A DNA stretch of 64,000 nucleotides, taken from an uncultured Eggerthellaceae bacterium (GTDB lineage: Bacteria > Actinomycetota > Coriobacteriia > Coriobacteriales > Eggerthellaceae). Shown here one piece after another: positions 56,095-63,555 of this stretch; positions within the stretch are counted from its first letter, which is position 1, and every line of letters begins with the position of its first letter. The stretch lies in the NCBI GenBank assembly GCA_910584145.1, contig CAJTXX010000005.1, positions 1 to 64,000 on the forward strand, written 5' to 3'. Position numbers and translations under genes: made by a program. The notes below the pieces were generated by a model that saw only the letters and a list, made by a program, of their open reading frames with translations, searched no databases and was not told the DNA's origin.

Positions 56095-56147
56095 CTGCCC
56101 GTTTACGGGTGGGATTCCCAAATAGCTATCATCAACTCACCTGTGTA

Positions 56148-56152
56148 TTAGT
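56148..56152 (+). other. attR: attR core (TTAGT)
   Basis: Matches the TTAGT at 12393-12397. Phage sequence CACCTGTGTA lies to the left and pilin codons GGTGATAGCC to the right. Confidence 0.85.
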
Positions 56153-56240
56153 GGTGATAGCCATCCTCGCCATAACGGTGTTCCGGCCGAAGCTGGAAGA
56201 GCTGTGGGAAGCCATATCGAGCGGTATAAACAGCTTATAG
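56148..56240 (+). pseudogene. flp: flp pilin gene, 3' fragment
   Basis: Starting in the core, the sequence encodes 30 residues: LVVIAILAITVF, then RPKLEELWEAISSGINSL and a stop. This is the hydrophobic helix and short C-terminal part of a Flp pilin, in frame with the 5' fragment when the TTAGT copies are merged. It has no start of its own here. Without excision it is not translated as a pilin. Confidence 0.92.
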
Positions 56241-56428
56241 GCAGCGCATGCGGCCAATCGACGGTGGAATACACGGTGGTGCTGGGCGCGCTGCTGTGCG
56301 TGGTGGCGGGCTTGGGCGCGCTGGCTTCCGCCGTGGGCGATGGCGTGCTGGTGCAGCATGCCATCGCGGCGGCCTCTCACCATGTGGAAGGCTCGGTGGG
56401 AGGTGCCATAGATGCGTTCTGCTACTGA
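56204..56428 (+). CDS. Second pilin-like protein (type IVb, TadE/Flp-like)
   Basis: A 74-residue protein from a GTG start inside the flp 3' end. It has a prepilin-type motif (ACGQSTVEYTVVLGALLCVV, Glu at +5 after Gly) and a hydrophobic helix, but a longer, polar C-terminus (VGDGVLVQHAIAAASHHVEG). It may be a minor pilin or a second shaft subunit. In the uninterrupted operon it would be translationally coupled to flp. The insertion cuts it off from the tad promoter upstream. Confidence 0.75.
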   Translation: MGSHIERYKQLIGSACGQSTVEYTVVLGALLCVVAGLGALASAVGDGVLVQHAIAAASHHVEGSVGGAIDAFCY

Positions 56429-56912
56429 GCGCTGCCGGGGGCAGGCTACGGTGGAAGCTGCGTTCGCCCTGCCCATCTTGATGGTGCTGGCGCTGCTGCT
56501 GGTGCAGCCGGGCATCGTGCTGTACGACCGTATCGCCATGCAGAGCGCAGCAGCTGAGGGGTGCCGCTTGCTGGCGACGGCGGGCGGCGACGCGCAGATG
56601 TGCGAAGACTTCATCCGCCGGCGGTTATCGGCGGTGCCGCAGGCGGATATCTTCCATGTGCATAGCAGCGGGTGCAGCTGGGATATCGCGCTCGATGGAG
56701 ACGATGGCTCGGGCACGGCGCGGGTGTCCATAACGAATCAGGTGCAGCCGCTGCCGTTGCTCGGCGCTGGTGCTGGGTTGCTGGGCCTGACGAACGCAGC
56801 AGGCAATCTGGAGGTGCGGGTGGAATGCGAGCAGCAGGTGCAGCCCGATTGGGCGGTGGCCTCCGCCGGCGGGCAGCCGATGGGGGACATGGTAGGGGCG
56901 TGGGGGAGATGA
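56412..56912 (+). CDS. TadE-like minor pilin (first)
   Basis: A 166-residue protein with the TadE start GQATVEAAFALPILMVLALL (prepilin-like cleavage before Gln, Glu at +5), one membrane helix and an external part. TadE pseudopilins are cut by the prepilin peptidase and help start the pilus. It overlaps the gene before by 17 bases and the TadG-like gene by 4. Confidence 0.82.
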   Translation: MRSATERCRGQATVEAAFALPILMVLALLLVQPGIVLYDRIAMQSAAAEGCRLLATAGGDAQMCEDFIRRRLSAVPQADIFHVHSSGCSWDIALDGDDGSGTARVSITNQVQPLPLLGAGAGLLGLTNAAGNLEVRVECEQQVQPDWAVASAGGQPMGDMVGAWGR

Positions 56913-59080
56913 GCCGAGGCGAGCGCATGCGGTCGCGCTGCGGGCTGCTCCGGGCGCGGGTCGCCTTGCGCGATGAGCATGGGATGACCACGGTCAGCAT
57001 GGCGGTGTGCATCTTCTTGTCGGTCGCTCTCATCTTCACCGGGGCGCAGCTCTACCGGGTGCAGAGCGCGGGGGCTGGCATACAGGAGGTGGCCGACACG
57101 GCGGCGCTGGCGGCCGAGAACGAGGTGGCGGAGTTCATGGTAGCTGCGAACACCTGCGATGCCGTCGTGCTCAGCATGACCCTGCTCGCGGGAGCCATGT
57201 ACGGGGCTGGCGTGGTGGCGGCTTGCGTGCCTCCCCTAGCGGAGCTGTCGGCGAGCTTGATAGAGACGGGCGCGAAGGTGGCCGAGGCGCGCGACCGCTT
57301 CCGTGACACGGCATGCGAGGGGCTCGAGCAGTTGCAGCGGCTGCTGCCGTTCTTGGCGGCGGCGAACGCTGCTGGCGCAGCGCGAGCGAATAGCGGAGCC
57401 GCATCGGGTGCTGAGTATGCTGCCATAGCGATGCTCGTCCCCGCGAACGGCGAGCCGCTGGCTCGGCCGAGCGATGATCTGGCCGAGGTGGGCGATGCGG
57501 TGGAAGAGGGAGCCCCTGCGATACGCGAGACAGCCGCTGCGGCCGAGCAGGCAGCACGGGAAGCGCAGGAGGCGAAGACGCGCGGCTTCATGGCCGATTG
57601 CGGCGCGTATCCGGGCCGCTGCATGTATGAGCGCACGTTGCCGTGGGAAGAGAGGTTCGGCGGGTTCGCCGATGATTCGAATGCCTTGTATGCGAGCGTC
57701 GATGCCTGGTCGTTCCAGGCCGCCTATCGACGAGCGCAAGCATACTTCATAGCGCGGGCGGAATGCGATGACCTTGAGGTGACCTCGAACATCGAGCAAA
57801 AAGCCGATATGGTGCTGCGAGCTCGCTACTATGTATATGTTACGCGGCTGCTCGAGGATGGCGAGCAGGAGAACCTGGCGGGCGACACGGTACGGTTTCC
57901 GGAATTCGTCAACTCGATGGCCGACCTGCGCGCGACATCCCTCTATACCGAGATGCGCTATCCGGTGACCGAGGGCGAGGCGGGCGAGATGATGCATGTT
58001 TATGCAGATTGCCCGGGAGCAGGTGGATGGGTGCGCTCAGGTTCGATCGAGGAGCTGGAAACCGGCAGCTTCACCACGTGCCCGTATTGCAAGTTCGTTC
58101 CGTCCGACTTGGCGAATGTCGGCTCCATCAATAGCCATGTGGACACCGGCTTCGAATATCACTACGAGATCGTGCGGAAAGCGGCTGACGAGTATAACGA
58201 GGCGATGGAGCGCCTCGACCCTTTGAAAGAGCAGGTCGAGGGTGCGGCGGGCGGCCTGTTCGACCAGCTCGGCGCGCTCGTGGCAGATGTCGGGTCGCAG
58301 CGCATCCATGCGCAGCCGCCCGGCCGGTCTGGCGCTATCGCCATGACGGTGGATACTGCTCGCGTCGGTGCCGATGCGGGGTTCGAGAGCTCGTTCATCG
58401 CCGGCGGTCAGACATTGGGCCTGCGCGCGGCGGTATCGGGCGCCACCTTGGTAGGCGATTCCTCTGATAGCGGCTCGTCGGTGATAACGTCGCTGCTCGA
58501 TGGGTTCGCGGGCGACGGCGGCGCTGCGGTGGGCGCCGCGCGCGTGGCGCTGGATTGCTGGTCGGGGCTCTTGCGCGCCTATGAGGATGGGCAGCAGGCG
58601 CTGAGCGATGGGTTGGAACGGGCGCTCGACGGCATCCCCGTGGCATCAGCGAGCGGGTTGGGCGCTTGGGCGTCGGGCGCTTTGCAAGAGACGATGGGCG
58701 CGGCCGGCCTAGAACCGGTGCAGCTCGATGCCTTGAAGCCGGTGACAGTGGGCACTGCCGATGTGGCGCAGGCCGATACCGGCCAGCTCTCAGTGAGGTT
58801 CATGCAGGTGAAGCAGGCAGCCCTTGCCGCTTCGAGCTCATCGACCGATCTGTTCTCGGCGTTGGCGGCAGGTGCGCAGGCGCAGATGGAGGCTGCCGGC
58901 ATCGAGGGCGATGGGGTGGTGGTGGCGCAGGTGGAGTTCCCGATAGGGGATGCCATCATGCCCATCACGATAGCGGTGCCCCCGGCGGCTGAGGGTGGCG
59001 ACATGAGCGTGGTCGCGCAGTGCATCGACGCCGTCGCGGCAGCGGCAGCATGGGTGAGCGGCGTCAGGTCGTGGCAGTGA
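56909..59080 (+). CDS. TadG-like large envelope protein
   Basis: A 723-residue protein. After a basic N-terminus with DEHGMTTVSMAVCIFLSVAL comes one membrane helix (about 30-50). The motif QEVADTAALAAENEVAEF is typical of TadG-like proteins (pattern A-DAAALA). A very long extracellular region rich in Ala and Glu follows, with helical segments and a CPYCKF Cys pair (near 390), and no clear enzymatic domain. In actinobacterial Tad loci such proteins are thought to anchor or guide the pilus through the wall. The ATG is coupled to tadE. Confidence 0.72.
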   Translation: MSRGERMRSRCGLLRARVALRDEHGMTTVSMAVCIFLSVALIFTGAQLYRVQSAGAGIQEVADTAALAAENEVAEFMVAANTCDAVVLSMTLLAGAMYGAGVVAACVPPLAELSASLIETGAKVAEARDRFRDTACEGLEQLQRLLPFLAAANAAGAARANSGAASGAEYAAIAMLVPANGEPLARPSDDLAEVGDAVEEGAPAIRETAAAAEQAAREAQEAKTRGFMADCGAYPGRCMYERTLPWEERFGGFADDSNALYASVDAWSFQAAYRRAQAYFIARAECDDLEVTSNIEQKADMVLRARYYVYVTRLLEDGEQENLAGDTVRFPEFVNSMADLRATSLYTEMRYPVTEGEAGEMMHVYADCPGAGGWVRSGSIEELETGSFTTCPYCKFVPSDLANVGSINSHVDTGFEYHYEIVRKAADEYNEAMERLDPLKEQVEGAAGGLFDQLGALVADVGSQRIHAQPPGRSGAIAMTVDTARVGADAGFESSFIAGGQTLGLRAAVSGATLVGDSSDSGSSVITSLLDGFAGDGGAAVGAARVALDCWSGLLRAYEDGQQALSDGLERALDGIPVASASGLGAWASGALQETMGAAGLEPVQLDALKPVTVGTADVAQADTGQLSVRFMQVKQAALAASSSSTDLFSALAAGAQAQMEAAGIEGDGVVVAQVEFPIGDAIMPITIAVPPAAEGGDMSVVAQCIDAVAAAAAWVSGVRSWQ

Positions 59081-59532
59081 TGGGCCGCGCGGGCGCTGCG
59101 GGGCGGCGCAAGCTCGCGGCCCGGGATGGCCAGATGGCCGTCGAACTCGCTGTGGTGCTGCCGGTGGTCTTGGTGATAGCGGTCATCGCGGTGAATGCGT
59201 GCGCATTCTTCAGCGAGTGCGCGCGGTTCGACCGCATCGGCAGGAATGCGGTGCGCGTGGTGGCGGCATCGCCTGCGTATGAGCAGGATGCGGGCGCTTC
59301 GGCCGATCAGGTGAGGGCTGCTATCGAAGAGCAGATGGGTGCCGCATGCAGCGACTACCGCGTGACGGCAGAGCAGAGCGATGGCTATCTGCGCTTCACC
59401 ATGACGATGAGCTATGAGCCCACCTTATTCGGGATGGGTTTGCGCCAGAGCATCTTCGGGGTCGATCTGCCGAAGCTCAGCCATAGCGCTGCGCTCGCGG
59501 TGGACCGCTACAAGCCGGGGATGCTGTTCTGA
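59080..59532 (+). CDS. TadE-like minor pilin (second)
   Basis: About 150 residues. RDGQMAVELAVVLPVVLVIA is a TadE-type N-terminus with Glu at +5, one hydrophobic helix and an extracellular domain ending YKPGMLF. The start is taken as the ATG that overlaps the TadG-like stop (TGATG). Starts at 59020 and 59050 are in frame. Two TadE-like genes flanking a TadG-like gene may form one pseudopilin complex. Confidence 0.78.
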   Translation: MGRAGAAGRRKLAARDGQMAVELAVVLPVVLVIAVIAVNACAFFSECARFDRIGRNAVRVVAASPAYEQDAGASADQVRAAIEEQMGAACSDYRVTAEQSDGYLRFTMTMSYEPTLFGMGLRQSIFGVDLPKLSHSAALAVDRYKPGMLF

Positions 59533-59548
59533 AGGAAGGAGCAGATGG

Positions 59549-60067
59549 ATGGAAGAGGAGTTGGAGGCCCTGTCGGTGCAGCGTCGGCGTGCGGGTAATG
59601 CCGCGGTGGTGGTGGCGGTGCTCGCGGCGGCGCTCACAGGCGCGTGCATGGTGGGCAGCGAGGCGGCAGCTGGTGAGCGGCGCGGGGCGCTCGCGGGCAC
59701 GGTGTGGGAAGCGATGCAGCAGGGCGGCACGGCAGCAGAAGCGCTGGCGAGCGTCGGGCTCGCTGAGGCAGCCCCCGATCAGGTGCCCGATTGGTTCGTG
59801 CAGGAAGTGGCAGCTTTGCAGGATGGGTGGGCTGTGCGCGCGACGGAGGCCTGGGATGTCGTTGATATAGCGTGCAGCTCCGGTACCGCGACGCTGCGCG
59901 CCGGCATCGAGGAGCAGCTGACGGCGAGGGGCTGGGTGCAGTGCCCCACCGGAGCGGATGGCCAAGATACCTATATGAAGGATGAGGGAGGATGCACATG
60001 GATGATGGTGGCATACAGCGAGACGAGCGGCGCAGCGGACGCGGTATTGCGTATCCTTCGCGCTTGA
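59549..60067 (+). CDS. Hypothetical membrane-anchored Tad-locus protein (172 aa)
   Basis: MEEELEALSVQRRRAGNAAV precedes one membrane helix (VVVAVLAAALTGACMV). The external part has ADQVPDWFVQEVAAL-type helices and a Cys pair (VDIACSSGTATL; VQCPTGADGQDTYM). AGGAAGGAG sits before the start. The gene is in line with the tad operon; probably an envelope accessory. No family recognised. Confidence 0.65.
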   Translation: MEEELEALSVQRRRAGNAAVVVAVLAAALTGACMVGSEAAAGERRGALAGTVWEAMQQGGTAAEALASVGLAEAAPDQVPDWFVQEVAALQDGWAVRATEAWDVVDIACSSGTATLRAGIEEQLTARGWVQCPTGADGQDTYMKDEGGCTWMMVAYSETSGAADAVLRILRA

Positions 60068-60444
60068 TGCGCCGGGGGGAGGCCCGCTGGCTCATGGACG
60101 TGAGCGGCAGAGCCGAGCCGGTGGAGCTCGCCACCACCGCCGCGCAGCGCCTGCGCGGGATGCTATTCCGCGACCCGGACGAGGTGACCATGCTGCTCGT
60201 CCCGTGCCGCGATATCCATACGTTCGGCATGCAGCATCCGCTCGATGTGGCGTTCGTGGCGAAAGATGGCGGCGTCTTGGAGGTGCATCGGGAGGTCGGG
60301 GTGCGCAAGCGCCTGAAGAACCGGCGCGCCTCGATGGTGGTAGAGCGGTTCGCACGCACAGGCGATTGGCTGCGGGTGGGCGATGTCATACGGCTGGGAG
60401 CTCCCGGAAAGGACGCTCTTCGAGGGGAAGGAGCGGGCCGATGA
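60067..60444 (+). CDS. DUF192-family protein
   Basis: A 125-residue protein with the DUF192 pattern: LATTAAQRLRGMLFRDPDEV near 20-39, MLLVPCRDIHTFGMQHPLDV near 41-60, then KDGGVLEVHREVGV. The fold is a small beta barrel of unknown chemistry. It is found in Tad loci of related bacteria more often than elsewhere. The ATG at 60067 overlaps the stop before it; a start at 59992 is possible. Confidence 0.75.
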   Translation: MRRGEARWLMDVSGRAEPVELATTAAQRLRGMLFRDPDEVTMLLVPCRDIHTFGMQHPLDVAFVAKDGGVLEVHREVGVRKRLKNRRASMVVERFARTGDWLRVGDVIRLGAPGKDALRGEGAGR

Positions 60445-60719
60445 GGACCTGCCCGGTATGCAGAACGGCCATCTTCGACGATATGGATACCTGCTATGGC
60501 TGCATGTACCGGTTCGAGGCTGAGCCAGCGACGGGAAGCGGCGGCGATGAGCGATCAAGGGCTGATGGCCCGGATAGCGGTGAGGCTGAGACGGGTGGAG
60601 CTGTGAGAGGGGTTGCCGGCGGAAGCGGCGACGGGGATGGCTTATCCCACCATTTCCTGATAGAGCTCGAGCGCTTCCTTCGTGGTTTTCTCCTCGATAG
60701 CGGTGTAAAGATCGAGTAA
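60441..60719 (+). CDS. Zinc-ribbon protein (92 aa)
   Basis: MRTCPVCRTAIFDDMDTCYG gives two CxxC pairs (CPVC and CYGC) forming a zinc ribbon. A Gly/Ser/Asp-rich linker and a short C-terminal helix follow (LIELERFLRGFLLDSG). Its last 78 bases overlap the convergent ModE-like gene, so the C-terminal part may be fortuitous. It ends the tad operon. Confidence 0.6.
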   Translation: MRTCPVCRTAIFDDMDTCYGCMYRFEAEPATGSGGDERSRADGPDSGEAETGGAVRGVAGGSGDGDGLSHHFLIELERFLRGFLLDSGVKIE

Positions 60720-60986
60720 GTCGCTGCCGTTCTGCGTGAGCTGACTGCCGTGCGCGCCTTCGCGGATGAGCAGTTGCATGCCCAGGGCCTCTTCGGTGTC
60801 CTTGATGATGCGCCATGCTTTGCTGTAGGCCATGCCCATGTCCTTGGCGGCGGCGTTCAGCGACCCCTTCTCGCGCACGCCGCGGCACAGGTTCGCTATG
60901 CCGCGGCCGAACACGGAATTGCTCTTCGAATCAGGATTGGTGATAGAGAGGCGGATGCTGGGTTTGAGCTTGGCGAGTTCTGACAT
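60642..60986 (-). CDS. ModE/LysR-type winged-helix regulator
   Basis: A 114-residue DNA-binding protein. The core (GIANLCRGVREKGSLNAAAK, MGMAYSKAWRIIKDTEEAL) and wing (AHGSQLTQNG) match the N-terminal domain of ModE-like regulators. There is no molybdate-binding domain, so the effector is unknown. It is 18 bases upstream of the 61005 gene stop on the same strand and thus lies downstream of threonine synthase in transcription. Confidence 0.8.
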   Translation of the reverse strand: MSELAKLKPSIRLSITNPDSKSNSVFGRGIANLCRGVREKGSLNAAAKDMGMAYSKAWRIIKDTEEALGMQLLIREGAHGSQLTQNGSDLLDLYTAIEEKTTKEALELYQEMVG

Positions 60987-61004
60987 TGCGGCCCTTCTTT
61001 CCCA

Positions 61005-62579
61005 TTAGCGCCCGAGGAATGCTGTCACGGCCTGCTCGATAGCCTCCTGGTCGCCGTCGATGACGTCGGTGAACCTGATGGGCATGCTGTCGAGGTCGGC
61101 CAAGCGCTTGGGGATGCCCCAGGTGCCGGTCTCCTTGGCGATCAGCTCGTTCAGCTGGCAGCCGGTCAGGGCGGCTGCGTCGTCGGGGAGCGGTTGCCCG
61201 GGGGCGATGCCATGCAGCGCGCGGTACACATTATCGCCGAATTTGGCCCAATGCGCTGTGCTCGCTATGAGGACCGGGTTGTCGCTGCGCAGGCGCATGG
61301 CGGCGAGATAGGAGACGGCGGTGTGCGGGTCCATGAGGTAGCCATGCTCGTCGAACACGTCCTTGATGGCGCCGAGGCAATCGGCATTGCTGACCGATGC
61401 GGCCTTGAAGCACGCCTGCATGGCAGCGACGGTCGCCTCGTCGGCTTCGAACCGGCGCTCGGTGTTGAGGTCAGCCATCCACGAGGCGATGGCATCGCCG
61501 TTGCGCCCGGAGAGCTCGAACAGCTGGCGTTCCAGGTTCGACGACACCAGGATATCCATCGAGGGCGACGGCGTCAGCACGAAGGCACGGTCGGATATAT
61601 CGTAGATGCCGGTGTTGATGAAGTCGGTGAGCACGCGGTTGTCGTTGCTGGCGCACAGCAGGTTCTGGATGGGCGCGCCCATCTGCTTGGCGTACCACGC
61701 GGCCAGTATGTTGCCGAAGTTACCGGTAGGGACGCAGACGTCGATAGGGTCGCCTGCGCTCACGGCACCTTCGGCTACCAGCTCGGCGTAACCGGACAGG
61801 TAGTAGACGATCTGAGGCAGCAGGCGCCCCCAGTTGATGGAGTTCGCGCTTGAGAGCGCGGTGCTGCGCTCGTGCAGCAGCTCGGTGGCGAACGCCTCGT
61901 CGCCGAACACGCGCTTCACGCCGGTCTGGCAGTCGTCGAAGTTGCCGCGTACGGCCCAGACGCGCACGTTATCGCCGGTGGTGGTGGCCATCTGCTTGCG
62001 CTGGATATCGCTCACGCCGCCGTCGGGGTACAGCACGCCCACGCTCACGCCATCGACGCCCTTGAAGCCCTCGAGCGCCGCTTTCCCCGTGTCACCCGAT
62101 GTGGCCACCAGGATGCAGAAGCTGTTGTCGAGCTGACCGCGCTCGCGCAGCGCATCGGCGCTGGCGGCGAAGAAGTGCGGCAGGCATTGCAGCGCCATGT
62201 CCTTGAAGGCGCTCGTGGGGCCGTGCCAGAGCTCTAGCATATGCATGCCGTCGGCGAGCTCGTGGATGGGGCAGATATCGGCGGTGTTGAAATTCTCGCC
62301 GTAGCTTCTGCCCATGAGCTCGTCGATGAGGCTGTCGGGCAGGTCGATGTTGAATGCGCGATAGACGGCGGCGGCGCGTTCGCTGTACGGCAGGTCGGCC
62401 AGCTCCAAGATGCGCTCGAGCGGCAGGTGCGGTATGCGCTCGGGCACATACAGGCCCCCGCTCGGGGCCAGGCCGTCGATGACCGCCCGCGTGAAGGGCA
62501 CCGGCTCCGCGTCGGAGCCGCGGGTGTCTAGGTAGAGGTTCTCCCCGAACGAACCTTCGCGGTCAAGCTTGTCGGCCAT
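61005..62579 (-). CDS. thrC: Threonine synthase
   Basis: A 524-residue PLP enzyme that converts O-phosphohomoserine to threonine. The N-terminus has LYLDTRGSDAEPVPFTRAVI and GLAPSGGLYVPERIP. The PLP lysine is K126 in GPTSAFKDMALQ. The phosphate loop region includes VATSGDTGKAALEGF, and later VCVPTGNFGNILAAWYAKQM. Length and motif order are normal for the long bacterial type. GGGGAG lies before the ATG. It is unrelated to the Tad locus. Confidence 0.95.
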   Translation of the reverse strand: MADKLDREGSFGENLYLDTRGSDAEPVPFTRAVIDGLAPSGGLYVPERIPHLPLERILELADLPYSERAAAVYRAFNIDLPDSLIDELMGRSYGENFNTADICPIHELADGMHMLELWHGPTSAFKDMALQCLPHFFAASADALRERGQLDNSFCILVATSGDTGKAALEGFKGVDGVSVGVLYPDGGVSDIQRKQMATTTGDNVRVWAVRGNFDDCQTGVKRVFGDEAFATELLHERSTALSSANSINWGRLLPQIVYYLSGYAELVAEGAVSAGDPIDVCVPTGNFGNILAAWYAKQMGAPIQNLLCASNDNRVLTDFINTGIYDISDRAFVLTPSPSMDILVSSNLERQLFELSGRNGDAIASWMADLNTERRFEADEATVAAMQACFKAASVSNADCLGAIKDVFDEHGYLMDPHTAVSYLAAMRLRSDNPVLIASTAHWAKFGDNVYRALHGIAPGQPLPDDAAALTGCQLNELIAKETGTWGIPKRLADLDSMPIRFTDVIDGDQEAIEQAVTAFLGR

Positions 62580-62719
62580 AGCGGCTCCCCTCTACGATGC
62601 GCCGGAGACGCCGGCAAGGCGTTCCTGCCATATACTTATAGCTCGATAGTAACGGAAGCGCATCTCGGGCCGCTCAGCATTTCCGCCCGGTGCGCAGGAT
62701 GCTTTGCGAGAGGAGCATC

Positions 62720-63358
62720 GTGGACGGCAGGATATCGGTATTCGGCGATTCCATATCGACGTTCGCCGGTTTCATCCCGGCGCAGAACAAGGTGTACTAC
62801 GAAGGTGATGCGTGCGAGAGAAACGAGGTCGAGCGCGTTGAGGATACGTGGTGGATGCAGGTTATAGATGCGTTGGGCGGCCGGTTGCTGGCGAATGCCT
62901 CGTTCTCGGGCAGCCTGGTGGCGGGCGAGAGCTTCCCGGCCGGTTGCTCGCAGGAGCGCGCCTGCCAGATATGCGGTGCTGAAGGCGAGCGTCCCGGCTG
63001 CGTGCTGGTGTACATGGGCATCAACGACTACGGCGAGGGCACGCCCCTGCCGGTTTTCCAGCAGGCTTATGCCGACATGCTGGCGAACCTGAGCGAGCAA
63101 GCGCCCGAGGCCGAGCTGCTCTGCTTGACGCTGCTGCCCGGGCGCACGGCCGAGCGCGATGCCGATTTCTTCCGCGAGAAGTACAAGGGTGCGGACTTGA
63201 GCGCTTACAACGATGCCATCCGCTGCATCGTGCGCGAGCATGGCGCTCATCTGGTGGATGTGGCCGCCATAGGGGAGCCCTTCGAGACCCTCGACGGCAC
63301 CCATCCCACGAAGCGCGGCATGGACCAGCTCGCCGCCACCGTGCTGAAGGCGCTCTAA
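62720..63358 (+). CDS. SGNH/GDSL-family hydrolase
   Basis: A 212-residue hydrolase. Block I is ISVFGDSISTFAG with Ser11, block III is VYMGINDYGEG, and the last block is DGTHPTKRGM with Asp and His, so the catalytic set is complete. It lacks a signal peptide, so it is probably cytoplasmic; the substrate (ester or acetyl group) is unknown. The start is GTG at 62720, preceded by GAGAGGAG; an ATG at 62690 is in frame. It is divergent from thrC. Confidence 0.85.
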   Translation: MDGRISVFGDSISTFAGFIPAQNKVYYEGDACERNEVERVEDTWWMQVIDALGGRLLANASFSGSLVAGESFPAGCSQERACQICGAEGERPGCVLVYMGINDYGEGTPLPVFQQAYADMLANLSEQAPEAELLCLTLLPGRTAERDADFFREKYKGADLSAYNDAIRCIVREHGAHLVDVAAIGEPFETLDGTHPTKRGMDQLAATVLKAL

Positions 63359-63381
63359 CAGCGATCGGAGGCGACCCGAAG

Positions 63382-63480
63382 AGCCCAGAGGGACGGAGCA
63401 AATGGTATCTTCTTTTGAACGATGCTCCTCAGCGAAGGCGCTCTTAGAAGAAGATGCTATTTGCTCCGTCCCTTTGGGCT
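63382..63480. repeat. 99-nt long palindrome
   Basis: Two 33-base arms (63382-63414 and 63448-63480) match as inverted repeats with only three mismatches, each of which would be a G-U pair in RNA. The arms include GGGACGGAGCAAAT and ATTTGCTCCGTCCC. The 33-nt centre is not palindromic. It follows the hydrolase gene. It could be a terminator, a dispersed palindromic (MITE/REP-like) element or a stable RNA. Confidence 0.85.
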
Positions 63481-63541
63481 ACCGCTGTCTTACTGATATG
63501 TAACATGCGGGCGTGCGGGCTGCCGAGCGGAGTGCAACGGC

Positions 63542-63547
63542 TATAAT
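63542..63547 (+). promoter_or_regulatory. -10 box close to the P-type ATPase start
   Basis: TATAAT ends eight bases before the ATG at 63556, so transcription would start at about the start codon, giving a leaderless mRNA. There is no clear -35. Confidence 0.5.
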
Positions 63548-63555
63548 CTGATGCC

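Larger units (their letters stand above)
12393..56152. mobile_element. Complete temperate siphovirus prophage inserted in flp
   Basis: The element is bounded by TTAGT at both ends. It contains integrase, repressor/Cro switch, replication and recombination genes, terminase, portal, capsid, tail, DGR and lysis genes in normal siphovirus order. Base composition drops sharply at both junctions relative to the pilus genes. Apart from one amber-interrupted small gene (23780) I see no damaged essential gene, so it may well be inducible. The reconstructed attP has imperfect arms CCTGTGTA/GTACAGG around the core and perfect 13-bp outer arms (12415-12427 and 56121-56133). Confidence 0.95.
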
